Assembly (NCBI RefSeq): GCF_937952055.1
Contig: NZ_CALFYO010000019.1
Location: 434,001 to 498,000, forward strand
Length of the DNA stretch: 64,000 nucleotides
Direction of reading: 5' to 3'
Source of the DNA: an uncultured Piscinibacter sp.
Lineage (GTDB): Bacteria; Pseudomonadota; Gammaproteobacteria; Burkholderiales; Burkholderiaceae_C
Position numbers and translations under genes: made by a program
Notes under the pieces: generated by a model
Databases searched by the model: none
Told to the model about the DNA's origin: nothing
Seen by the model: the letters and a program-made list of their open reading frames with translations, nothing else
In this document: piece after piece, positions 8,676-16,707 of the stretch
Numbering within the stretch: the stretch's first letter is position 1
Layout: the number at the start of each line of letters is the position of its first letter

Positions 8676-9386
8676 ATGGCAGTCAAGCGAGGCATGAACG
8701 TCGACCTGAACTCGGTGTTCGAAGGCGCCGCGTCGCAGTTCCGCGGCCTGAATCCGAATGAGCCCGGGCAATGGCCAGTGCTTCCCAAGCTCATGACCTG
8801 GGGTGGTCTGGCCCTGGTGATGGTGGTGCTGGGCTGGTTCTTCCTGCTGTCCGATGCACACGATGGACTCGAGGCGGAACGCAACAAGGAAGCGAGCCTG
8901 AAGAGCGACTACCGCAACAAGCTGGCGCAGGCTGTCAACCTGGGCGAGTTGCGCAAGCAGAAGCTGCAGGTCGAGGAATACGTGACGCAGCTCGAGAAGC
9001 AGCTTCCCGGCAAGGCCGAGATGGATGCGCTGCTTTCCGACATCAACCAGGCAGGCATCGGGCGCGGGCTGCAGTTCGAACTGTTCCGACCCGGAAACGT
9101 GATCATCAGAGACTATTACGCTGAACTGCCGATCGCGATCAAGGTGTCCGGTCGCTATCACGACATCGGGGCGTTTGCGGCGGACATCGCCAACCTCTCG
9201 CGCATCGTCACCCTGCACAACCTCAACATCGCGGCCGCATCGAAGACCAGCGACGGCGCCCTCGGCATGGACGCCACGGCGCGGACCTACCGCTACCTGG
9301 ATCCGGCCGAGATCGAGACCATGAAGGCCGAGAAGGCCAAGGCGGCCAAGGGAGCGCGGCCCGGCGCGGCGGGGGCGAAGAAATGA
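8676..9386 (+). CDS. pilO: Type IV pilus assembly protein PilO
   Basis: This is an inner-membrane partner of PilN, 236 residues. An N-terminal cytoplasmic segment (residues 1-35) precedes one membrane helix (WGGLALVMVVLGWFFLL). A coiled coil (EAERNKEASLKSDYRNKL) and the periplasmic ferredoxin-like domain with LPGKAEMDALLSDI follow. ATG 8676, seven bases after the pilN stop, is chosen because the family N-terminus begins here. The end is Lys/Ala-rich. The stop overlaps the pilP start. Confidence 0.95.
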   Translation: MAVKRGMNVDLNSVFEGAASQFRGLNPNEPGQWPVLPKLMTWGGLALVMVVLGWFFLLSDAHDGLEAERNKEASLKSDYRNKLAQAVNLGELRKQKLQVEEYVTQLEKQLPGKAEMDALLSDINQAGIGRGLQFELFRPGNVIIRDYYAELPIAIKVSGRYHDIGAFAADIANLSRIVTLHNLNIAAASKTSDGALGMDATARTYRYLDPAEIETMKAEKAKAAKGARPGAAGAKK

Positions 9387-9928
9387 GGGTCATGACGATG
9401 GGCATTCTGCGTCCGGCGCTCCCGGTCCTCGCGCTGGCGTTGCTCGCCGGTTGCGCCGCGGAGCAGGAAGAACTGACGCAGTGGATGGAGCAGCAGCGGC
9501 GCGAAGTCAAGCCGAACGTGACGCCGCTGACCCCACCGAAGAAGTTCGTGCCCCAGGCCTACACGGCCATCGGCGGTGTCGAGCCCTTCAGCGCGCAGAA
9601 GCTCACCGTGGCGCTCAAGCAGGAAGCGCGTCAGCCCAACTCGCTGCTCGCGGCGGAGATCAATCGGCGCAAAGAGCCGCTGGAAGCCTACCCGCTGGAC
9701 AGCATGCGCATGGTCGGCAGCGTGACTCGCAGTGGCAGGCCCTATGCCCTGCTCAAGGTGGACAACCTGCTCTACCAGGTCAAGCAAGGCGACTACATCG
9801 GCCAGAACTACGGAAAGATCACCGGCATTTCGGAGACGGACGTGACGCTCCGGGAAATCGTCCAGGACGCAGCAGGCGAGTGGATCGAGCGCGCCAGCGC
9901 CCTCCAACTCCAGGAGACGGCGCGATGA
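9383..9928 (+). CDS. pilP: Type IV pilus inner-membrane lipoprotein PilP
   Basis: This is a lipoprotein of 181 residues with a signal peptide ending in the lipobox LLAGC (cysteine near residue 19). The acylated N-terminus is followed by a disordered segment and the beta-sandwich domain, visible as MRMVGSVTRSGRPYALLKVDNLLYQVKQGDYIGQNYGKI. PilP links the PilNO complex to the secretin PilQ across the periplasm. Start and stop overlap its neighbours by four bases. Confidence 0.95.
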   Translation: MRVMTMGILRPALPVLALALLAGCAAEQEELTQWMEQQRREVKPNVTPLTPPKKFVPQAYTAIGGVEPFSAQKLTVALKQEARQPNSLLAAEINRRKEPLEAYPLDSMRMVGSVTRSGRPYALLKVDNLLYQVKQGDYIGQNYGKITGISETDVTLREIVQDAAGEWIERASALQLQETAR

Positions 9929-12078
9929 AGAGCAACCAGGAGAATCGGATCATGAGCATGTGGCGCGTTCGCGCACTGGCACTCGTATTGGGCATCGGCG
10001 CGCCGCTGGCGGGCTGGGCCCAGAACGCCATCCAGTCGATCAACAGCACGCAGCAGGGCACGGCCGAAGTGGTTCGCATCGAACTGAGCGAGCCCCTGAC
10101 GGCGATCCCTGCCGGCTTCACGATCCAGACTCCGCCGCGCATCGCCATCGATCTGCCGGGTGTCGCGAACGCGCTCGGGCGGAACTCCGTCGAGATCAAC
10201 CAGGGCAACCTGCGCAGCGTCAACGTTGCCCAGGCCGGCGAACGTACCCGCCTGGTCCTGAACCTGAAGCAGGCCACCAACTACAAGGCACAGCTGCAGG
10301 GCAAGGCCCTGGTGCTGGTGCTCGACACATCGCCTGCGCAGGCGGCGCAGCCGACGCAGTCCGGCGAGCCCGTGCGATTCGCGGAAAGTCTCAACCGCGA
10401 ACAGCTGGCCCTCAAGGACATCGACTTCCGCCGCGGCACCGACGGTGCCGGGCGCGTGGTCGTCGAGTTGGCGAACAATCAGGTCGGTGTCGACATCCGC
10501 CAGCAAGGGCAGAGCCTGGTGGTCGAGTTCCTGCGCTCGACGCTGCCGGAAAACCTGCGCAAGCGCTTCGACGTCACGGACTTCGGCACGCCGGTGCAGT
10601 CGATCACCACCGCGCAGCAGGGCGACCGCGTGCGCATGACGGTGAACCCGCGTGGCAACTGGGAGCACAGCGCCTACCAGAGCGACAACCAGTTCGTGCT
10701 GGAGGTGCGTCCGCAGAAGGTCGACCCGAACAAGCTGACCCAGGGCCCGGGCTACGCGGGCGAGAAGCTTTCGCTGAACTTCCAGAACATCGAAGTTCGC
10801 GCCCTGCTGCAGGTGATCGCCGACTTCACCAACTTCAACGTCGTGACCAGCGACACCGTGACCGGCAACGTGACCTTGCGGTTGAAGGACGTGCCCTGGG
10901 ACCAGGCGCTGGACATCATCCTTCAGGCCAAGGGCCTGGGCCTGCGCAAGTCGGGCAATGTCATCTGGATCGCGCCCAAGGACGAACTCGCCGCCAAAGA
11001 GAAGGTCGAGCTGGAGTCGAAGGCACAGGTTGCCCAGCTGGAGCCGCTGCGCACGCAGTCGTTCCAGCTGAACTATGCGAAGGCGGAAGAGGTGGCCAAG
11101 GGCCTCAGTGGCCAGGGGCAGGGCGGCGGAGGCAGCTCCGGCATGAAGATCCTCTCGCCGCGCGGCAGCGTGATCTTCGAGACGCGCACCAACCAGATCT
11201 TCGTCAGCGACATCCCCTCGAAGCTCGAGGAGATCCAGATGCTGATCAGCAAGATCGATGTGCCCGTGCGCCAAGTGCTCATCGAAGCACGCATCGTGAT
11301 CGCCGACGACAGCTTCGGCAGTTCGCTGGGCGTCAAGCTCGGCGCCGTCGATCTGCGCGGTGTGCGCGGCGGCCTGCCGGGCTACCGCGTGTCCGGCGAC
11401 ACCCGAGTGTCGGTCGGCGGCAACCTCAACGCCGTGGGCGGCCAGACGCTTCAGACCGACCAGCTCAACTTCAGCGACACCACTTTCGTCTCGCTGCCGG
11501 CCATTGGGCAGGGCGGCTACAACCCTGCCACGTTCGCGCTGTCGCTGTTCGGCGCCTCGTCGAATCGCTTCCTGAATCTGGAGATCTCCGCGCTCGAGGC
11601 CGACGGCAAGGGCAAGGTGGTGTCGAGCCCGCGGGTCGTCACCGCCGACCAGCAGAAGGCGCTGATCGAACAAGGCACCGAACTGCCGTATCAGACGGCG
11701 ACTTCCAGCGGTGCGACGGCGCTGCAGTTCCGCAAGGCCAACCTCAAGCTCGAGGTCACGCCCCAGATCACGCCGGAGGGCAGTGTGATCCTCGACGTCG
11801 ACGTCAACAAGGACAGCGTCGGCCAGGCCACGGCGGCCGGTTTCGCGATCGACACCAAGCACGTGAAGACGCAGGTGCTGGTGGAGAACGGCGGCACTGT
11901 CGTGATCGGCGGCATCTTCGAGCAGACCGACCGCACCGACGTGTCGAAGGTGCCGTTCCTCGGCGACGTGCCGGTACTCGGCCACCTGTTCAAGACGACC
12001 ACCAAGTCTTCCGAGCGCACCGAACTGCTGATCTTCCTCACGCCCAAGGTCGTGACTGACCGCACCGGCGCCCTTTGA
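9925..12078 (+). CDS. pilQ: Type IV pilus secretin PilQ
   Basis: This outer-membrane secretin of 717 residues forms the gated channel through which the pilus leaves the cell. A signal peptide is cleaved near GWAQ-N (about residue 32). Two AMIN domains that bind peptidoglycan follow. The N0/N1 secretin domains start near LSLNFQNIEVRALLQVIADF, and the C-terminal secretin core contains VSSPRVVTADQQKALIEQGTE and VPFLGDVPVLGHLFK. ATG 9925 overlaps the pilP stop. It is the last of the five pilus genes, which form one operon. Confidence 0.96.
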   Translation: MKSNQENRIMSMWRVRALALVLGIGAPLAGWAQNAIQSINSTQQGTAEVVRIELSEPLTAIPAGFTIQTPPRIAIDLPGVANALGRNSVEINQGNLRSVNVAQAGERTRLVLNLKQATNYKAQLQGKALVLVLDTSPAQAAQPTQSGEPVRFAESLNREQLALKDIDFRRGTDGAGRVVVELANNQVGVDIRQQGQSLVVEFLRSTLPENLRKRFDVTDFGTPVQSITTAQQGDRVRMTVNPRGNWEHSAYQSDNQFVLEVRPQKVDPNKLTQGPGYAGEKLSLNFQNIEVRALLQVIADFTNFNVVTSDTVTGNVTLRLKDVPWDQALDIILQAKGLGLRKSGNVIWIAPKDELAAKEKVELESKAQVAQLEPLRTQSFQLNYAKAEEVAKGLSGQGQGGGGSSGMKILSPRGSVIFETRTNQIFVSDIPSKLEEIQMLISKIDVPVRQVLIEARIVIADDSFGSSLGVKLGAVDLRGVRGGLPGYRVSGDTRVSVGGNLNAVGGQTLQTDQLNFSDTTFVSLPAIGQGGYNPATFALSLFGASSNRFLNLEISALEADGKGKVVSSPRVVTADQQKALIEQGTELPYQTATSSGATALQFRKANLKLEVTPQITPEGSVILDVDVNKDSVGQATAAGFAIDTKHVKTQVLVENGGTVVIGGIFEQTDRTDVSKVPFLGDVPVLGHLFKTTTKSSERTELLIFLTPKVVTDRTGAL

Positions 12079-12122
12079 CGGGCGCCCACCGAGACATCTT
12101 TGCAAGAGAGCGAGCAATCGTG

Positions 12123-13757
12123 ATGAAACTGGCCAAGGCGATCTGGATCCTTTTGTGCGCGTTCGCGCTTGCGTCCTGTGGCGGAAGCGGCGACGCGGGG
12201 GACTCGCCGTTCACGCCGGGTGACGGAACCGGTACGGTTCAGGTAGGGGATGTCGTGCTGACGCTGTCGAGCGCGCTGCTTGCCAACACGGGATCCGAGA
12301 CTTCGTCGGTCACCGTCACCGTCCTCGACGGCTCGCGCAACGTGATCGCAGCCGTCCCGGTCACGATCACGGCGGACTCCGACGCCGTGCTGCAGGTGAG
12401 CGCGGCGGAGACGGACGACACGGGCAACATCACGGCGACCCTGTCGATCGGCGCCAATCGTGCCAACCGCGTCATCACGGTGACGGCCTCGGCGGGCGGC
12501 GTCACCCGCACTGCAAACGTTCAGGTGTTCGGCGCGAAGATCCAGGCGACGGTGTCGCCGGCGCTGCTCGATCCGTCGGAGGCCGGCGTCGTCCGCTACA
12601 CCGCCGTGGATAATGCCGGCAACCCGATGCCCGGGCAGCAGGTGCAGATTACTGCGGCAGGAATGGATCCGGCCTCGGCATCCGGCGTCACCGACGCCAG
12701 CGGCGAGTTCGTCTTCAACTACACGGCGCCCGCCACGCCCGGCGACTACACGATCAGTGCAACGGTGGCGGGAGCCACCGATGTGCAGACCATTCAGGTT
12801 CAGATAGCAGGTGTGGTGCCGGTGGTCACGACCACGATCGACTCCGGATCCGTGCGGGTCAGCCCGAGTGTCGTGGCCGTCAACCTGCCAGGCAGCCAGT
12901 CGAACCGAGCCGAGGTGCGCGCATTGTTCGTTGGTCCGGACAACCAGCCGATCAAGAACGTTCGTGTCCGCTTCGACCTCGCCGGTGATCCGCTCAATGT
13001 CGGCGGGTCGTTCACGGTCGGCAGTGCGCCGGACATCCTGTACAGCAATGCCGACGGCGTCGTCACGACCTTCTACGTCCCTGGCACGCGTTCAAGCCCG
13101 ACGGACGGAGTCACGATTCGAGCCTGCTACGGCGTGAGCGAATCGGATCCCAACCTCCTCAACTGCACCACGTTCGCCACCCAGACTTTGACGGTCAGCT
13201 CCGACCCGCTCAGTGTGACGATCGGTACGAACGGCCTGGTCACAGTGGGAGACCTGACCTACACGAAGCGCTTCAACATCGTGGTTGTCGATGCCGCAGG
13301 CAATGTGGTGCCTGACGTCAGTCTGGTGGCATCGGTCGATCTCCCCTCCTACCGCAAGGGGGGCTATACCCTCGCCGGCGCCTGGGTTCAGAGTCTGCAG
13401 GCGATCTGTCCGAACGAGGACCTCAACCGCAATGGCGTGCTGGAGGCCGGGGAGGATGCCAATGGCGACGGCATTCTCTGGCCCCGCAAGGCGGACGTGA
13501 GCATCCGGCTGCTGTCCCAGAAGACCGATGCGGCCGGCAGTGCGATTCTGGAAGTGACGTACAACCAGGACCATGGCACTTGGGTGGACGCGCTGATCAC
13601 GGTCGCCGCCTCAGGAATCGCCGGCACGGAGGGCCGGGCCTCCTACCTCCTCTCGCCCGTCCCCGTGGATGCGGCGTCGGCTGCCAATACCAGCGCGTCT
13701 CCGGCGTATCGGCTCAGTCCGTATGGGGTGTCCAACGACTGCGCAAGTCCCAACTGA
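12123..13757 (+). CDS. Lipoprotein with bacterial Ig-like (Big-1 type) repeats
   Basis: I do not recognise a named gene. The 544-residue product has a lipoprotein signal (lipobox LASC, cysteine near residue 20) and then Thr/Val/Ala-rich beta domains. At least three repeats share the intimin/invasin Big-1 signature: YTAVDNAGNPMPGQQVQIT, DASGEFVFNYTAP and SNADGVVTTFYVPG. It lies 44 bases after pilQ and 3 bases before aroK in the same direction, so it is probably co-transcribed. A surface or periplasmic role linked to the pilus is inference only. Confidence 0.85.
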   Translation: MKLAKAIWILLCAFALASCGGSGDAGDSPFTPGDGTGTVQVGDVVLTLSSALLANTGSETSSVTVTVLDGSRNVIAAVPVTITADSDAVLQVSAAETDDTGNITATLSIGANRANRVITVTASAGGVTRTANVQVFGAKIQATVSPALLDPSEAGVVRYTAVDNAGNPMPGQQVQITAAGMDPASASGVTDASGEFVFNYTAPATPGDYTISATVAGATDVQTIQVQIAGVVPVVTTTIDSGSVRVSPSVVAVNLPGSQSNRAEVRALFVGPDNQPIKNVRVRFDLAGDPLNVGGSFTVGSAPDILYSNADGVVTTFYVPGTRSSPTDGVTIRACYGVSESDPNLLNCTTFATQTLTVSSDPLSVTIGTNGLVTVGDLTYTKRFNIVVVDAAGNVVPDVSLVASVDLPSYRKGGYTLAGAWVQSLQAICPNEDLNRNGVLEAGEDANGDGILWPRKADVSIRLLSQKTDAAGSAILEVTYNQDHGTWVDALITVAASGIAGTEGRASYLLSPVPVDAASAANTSASPAYRLSPYGVSNDCASPN

Positions 13758-13760
13758 AGC

Positions 13761-14330
13761 TTGTCCAGAGCGATCGCCCTCATCGGCATGCCCGGCGGTG
13801 GCAAGTCCACCGTCGGTCGACAACTGGCCCGCCGACTTGGCTGGGCCTTTGTCGATTCCGATGCGCTGATCGAGCAGCGCATCGGCGGTTCGATCCGCAG
13901 CTTCTTCGATCGTGAGGGCGAGGAGCGGTTTCGCGACATCGAGCAGGCAACGATCGACGAACTGACCCGCGAGCCGGAGCCCCGCGTCATCGCCACCGGC
14001 GGCGGGGTCTGCCTGCGCGAGGCCAATCGGCAGGCACTGAACTCGCGCTGCACCGTCGTCTACTTGCGCTCGACGCCCGACGAACTGCACCGTCGGCTGC
14101 GCCACGACACCCAGCGCCCCCTGCTGCAGGTGGCTGATCCGCTGACGAAGCTGCGGGAGCTGTTCGCGAAGAGAGATCCGCTCTACCGCGCATGCAGCCA
14201 CTTCGTCATCGAAACCGGACGACCGTCGGTGCCGACGCTCGTCAACATGATCCTGATGCAGCTCGAGCTGGCCGGCATCGTCGCTCCCCACCTGGCCGAG
14301 TCGCCGGTGGACCCGCGGCCGAAGCGCTGA
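13761..14330 (+). CDS. aroK: Shikimate kinase
   Basis: It phosphorylates shikimate at the 3-hydroxyl with ATP in aromatic amino-acid synthesis. The 189-residue product has the P-loop GMPGGGKST (about residues 9-17), the shikimate-binding DSD motif in FVDSDALIE, FFDREGEERFRDIE, and the glycine triad ATGGGVCLRE. The lid arginine is in DTQRPLL. A TTG start at 13761 lies three bases after the upstream stop. The aroK-aroB-dgt order after pilQ is typical of proteobacteria. Confidence 0.96.
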   Translation: MSRAIALIGMPGGGKSTVGRQLARRLGWAFVDSDALIEQRIGGSIRSFFDREGEERFRDIEQATIDELTREPEPRVIATGGGVCLREANRQALNSRCTVVYLRSTPDELHRRLRHDTQRPLLQVADPLTKLRELFAKRDPLYRACSHFVIETGRPSVPTLVNMILMQLELAGIVAPHLAESPVDPRPKR

Positions 14331-14355
14331 GTCAGGGGATCGGCGCTGCGCGCCG

Positions 14356-14361
14356 TACACT
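14356..14361 (+). promoter_or_regulatory. Candidate -10 box (TACACT) for aroB
   Basis: TACACT ends six bases before the aroB ATG at 14,368. If used, transcription would start at or next to the start codon, giving a leaderless message. No good -35 box is seen. Confidence 0.3.
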
Positions 14362-14367
14362 CGCCGC

Positions 14368-15462
14368 ATGAGTCTCTTCGCTCCGGAGCGCGTCCGCATC
14401 GAGCTGGCGGAGCGCAGCTACGACATCCTCATCGGCTCTGGTCTGCTCGGCGATCGGGCCAGCTACGACGGCCTGCCGCTCGGCGCCGACGCGATGATCG
14501 TCACCAACACGACGATCGCGCCCTTGTATGCCGAGCGCCTGCGAGCGATGCTGGCGGACAGGTATCGACACGTGCACGTCGTCGAACTGCCCGACGGCGA
14601 GAACCACAAGGACTGGACGACACTCAACCGGATCTTCGACGCCTTGCTCGGCGCGGGCTGCGACCGCAAGACGGTGCTGTTTGCCCTCGGCGGCGGTGTG
14701 ATCGGTGACATGACCGGCTTCGCGGCCGCGAGCTACATGCGCGGCGTGCCGTTCGTGCAGGTCCCGACGACGCTGCTCGCGCAGGTGGACTCCTCGGTTG
14801 GCGGCAAGACGGCCATCAACCATCCGCTGGGCAAGAACATGATCGGCGCCTTCTACCAGCCCGTGCGTGTGATTGCCGACCTGGAGACACTGGCCAGCCT
14901 GCCCAAGCGCGAGATTGCAGCCGGGCTGGCCGAGGTCATCAAGTACGGGCCAATTGCCGACGACGACTTCCTGGCCTGGATCGAGGCGCATGCGGACGAC
15001 TTGCTCGCCCTCGATCGTGCGGCGCTCGCGCATGCCGTCAGGCGCTCCTGCGAGATCAAGGCGGATGTCGTGGCGCAGGATGAACGCGAGTCGGGCCTTC
15101 GCGCCATTCTCAACTTCGGCCACACCTTCGGCCACGCCATCGAGGCCGGGTTGGGCTATGGCGAATGGCTGCATGGCGAGGCGGTGGGCTGCGGCATGGT
15201 GATGGCGGCCGACCTGTCGCGCCGACTGGGTCTGATCGACACGTCGTACGCGCAGCGGATCCGCCGCCTGGTCGAGCGCTGCGGTCTGCCCGTGCGCGGG
15301 CCCGGTCTCGGAGCTGACCGCTACCTCGAACTGATGCGAGTGGACAAGAAGTCCGAAGGCGGCGAGATCCGCTTCGTCGTCATCGAAGTGCCGGGCCGCG
15401 CTGGCGTGCGCGCGGCGCCCGATGCGATGGTGCGCGAGGTGCTCCAGTCGAACTGCGCGTGA
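14368..15462 (+). CDS. aroB: 3-Dehydroquinate synthase
   Basis: This NAD-dependent, metal-dependent enzyme of 364 residues converts DAHP to 3-dehydroquinate in the shikimate pathway. Visible motifs are LPDGENHKDW, the NAD-binding loop FALGGGVIGDMTGFAAA, the substrate loop VPTTLLAQVDSSVGGKTAIN, the metal ligands in AGLAEVIKYG and the histidines in ILNFGHTFGHAIE and LHGEAV. It is full length. It is followed by dgt with a GTGA overlap. Confidence 0.97.
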   Translation: MSLFAPERVRIELAERSYDILIGSGLLGDRASYDGLPLGADAMIVTNTTIAPLYAERLRAMLADRYRHVHVVELPDGENHKDWTTLNRIFDALLGAGCDRKTVLFALGGGVIGDMTGFAAASYMRGVPFVQVPTTLLAQVDSSVGGKTAINHPLGKNMIGAFYQPVRVIADLETLASLPKREIAAGLAEVIKYGPIADDDFLAWIEAHADDLLALDRAALAHAVRRSCEIKADVVAQDERESGLRAILNFGHTFGHAIEAGLGYGEWLHGEAVGCGMVMAADLSRRLGLIDTSYAQRIRRLVERCGLPVRGPGLGADRYLELMRVDKKSEGGEIRFVVIEVPGRAGVRAAPDAMVREVLQSNCA

Positions 15463-16637
15463 GCGCGGACGAGATGACGTTCCCCTACGCCAGCCGCCCG
15501 GCGCTGACGCGTGGCCGACGTCACCCGGAGACGCCGTCGCCGCCGCGCGATGACTTCCAGCGCGATCGAGATCGCATCGTGCACTGCACGGCGTTCCGCC
15601 GACTCGTCTACAAGACTCAGGTCTTCCTGAACCACGAAGGCGACCTGTTCCGCACCCGCCTCACGCACTCCCTCGAGGTGGCGCAACTGGGGCGCTCGAT
15701 CGGGCGAGCCCTCGGCCTCAACGAAGACCTGATCGAAGCCATCGCCCTGGCCCATGACCTCGGGCACACGCCCTTCGGCCACGCGGGCCAGGACGCGCTG
15801 CACGCCTGCATGGTCGCCCACGACCCTCACGGCGGGGGCTTCGAGCACAACTTCCAGAGCCTGCGCGTCGTCGACCGGCTCGAGGAGCGCTATGCCGCCT
15901 TCGACGGCTTGAACCTCACGTTCGAGACGCGCGAAGGAATCCTCAAGCATTGCAGCCGGCGCAATGCCGAGTGGCTGCTGTCCCATGACCCGACCGGGGT
16001 GGGCCGACGCTTCGTCGAGCGCAGCCAGCCGAGCCTCGAGGCCCAGCTGTGCAACCTCGCCGACGAGATCGCCTACAACGCGCACGACATCGACGACGGC
16101 GTGCGCTCCGGCCTGCTCTCGCTCGATCAGCTCGAGGACCTGACGCTGATCCGTCGCTTCCTCCAGGAGGTGCGCCGCACCCACCCTGCGTTGACGGGCC
16201 GGCGCGTGCTCTTCGAGACCTTGCGCCGGGTGCTCTCGCAGCAGGTCCACGATGTTGTCGACACGACGCGGGAAGCGCTCGTGCGTCGGGGTGTGGCGTC
16301 TGCCGACCAGGCACGCGAATTGCCACCGCTGGTCAGGTTCGGCGATGAGATGCGTCAGCTGACTGACGAGGTGCAGCGCTTCCTGCGCGTCAATCTCTAC
16401 CGCCATCCGCAAGTGGTGGCCACCACCGGGCTGGCCCGCGACGTGCTGCGCGAACTGTTCGAGCTGTATGTCGCTGACCCGCGGCAGGTGCAGAGCCAGC
16501 GGCCTGGGGGCCGCAGCCTGCCCAGGACGGTGGCCGACTACATCGCCGGCATGACCGACCGGTTCGCGCTCCAAGAGCATCTACGGTTGACCGGCCGCCA
16601 CCTGGAATGGCCGGCGCGGCCGCGCGCAACGGACTGA
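15459..16637 (+). CDS. dgt: Deoxyguanosinetriphosphate triphosphohydrolase-like protein
   Basis: This HD-domain dNTPase of 392 residues hydrolyses dNTPs to deoxynucleosides and triphosphate. The HD metal ligands are in RTRLTHSLEVAQLGR and AIALAHDLGHTPFGHAGQ, followed by FEHNFQSLRVV and the later aspartate in LADEIAYNAHDIDDG. The length fits the type-2 dGTPase-like subfamily. It has a GTG start coupled to aroB by overlap. Its exact nucleotide preference cannot be read from sequence. Confidence 0.93.
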   Translation: MSADEMTFPYASRPALTRGRRHPETPSPPRDDFQRDRDRIVHCTAFRRLVYKTQVFLNHEGDLFRTRLTHSLEVAQLGRSIGRALGLNEDLIEAIALAHDLGHTPFGHAGQDALHACMVAHDPHGGGFEHNFQSLRVVDRLEERYAAFDGLNLTFETREGILKHCSRRNAEWLLSHDPTGVGRRFVERSQPSLEAQLCNLADEIAYNAHDIDDGVRSGLLSLDQLEDLTLIRRFLQEVRRTHPALTGRRVLFETLRRVLSQQVHDVVDTTREALVRRGVASADQARELPPLVRFGDEMRQLTDEVQRFLRVNLYRHPQVVATTGLARDVLRELFELYVADPRQVQSQRPGGRSLPRTVADYIAGMTDRFALQEHLRLTGRHLEWPARPRATD

Positions 16638-16655
16638 GCACCGACGGCGCCCCCC

Positions 16656-16685
16656 CGAAAAAGAAGCCCCGGCCGGAGCCGGGGC
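16656..16685 (-). terminator. Rho-independent terminator of the minor-pilin operon
   Basis: On the minus strand a perfect 8-bp stem GCCCCGGC / GCCGGGGC (16,666-16,685, four-base loop) is followed by TTCTTTTTC. This has the correct order for ending transcription from pilY1. It lies between the convergent dgt and pilY1 stops. Confidence 0.8.
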
Positions 16686-16707
16686 GGATGACCGAAGTCC
16701 GGGTCGA

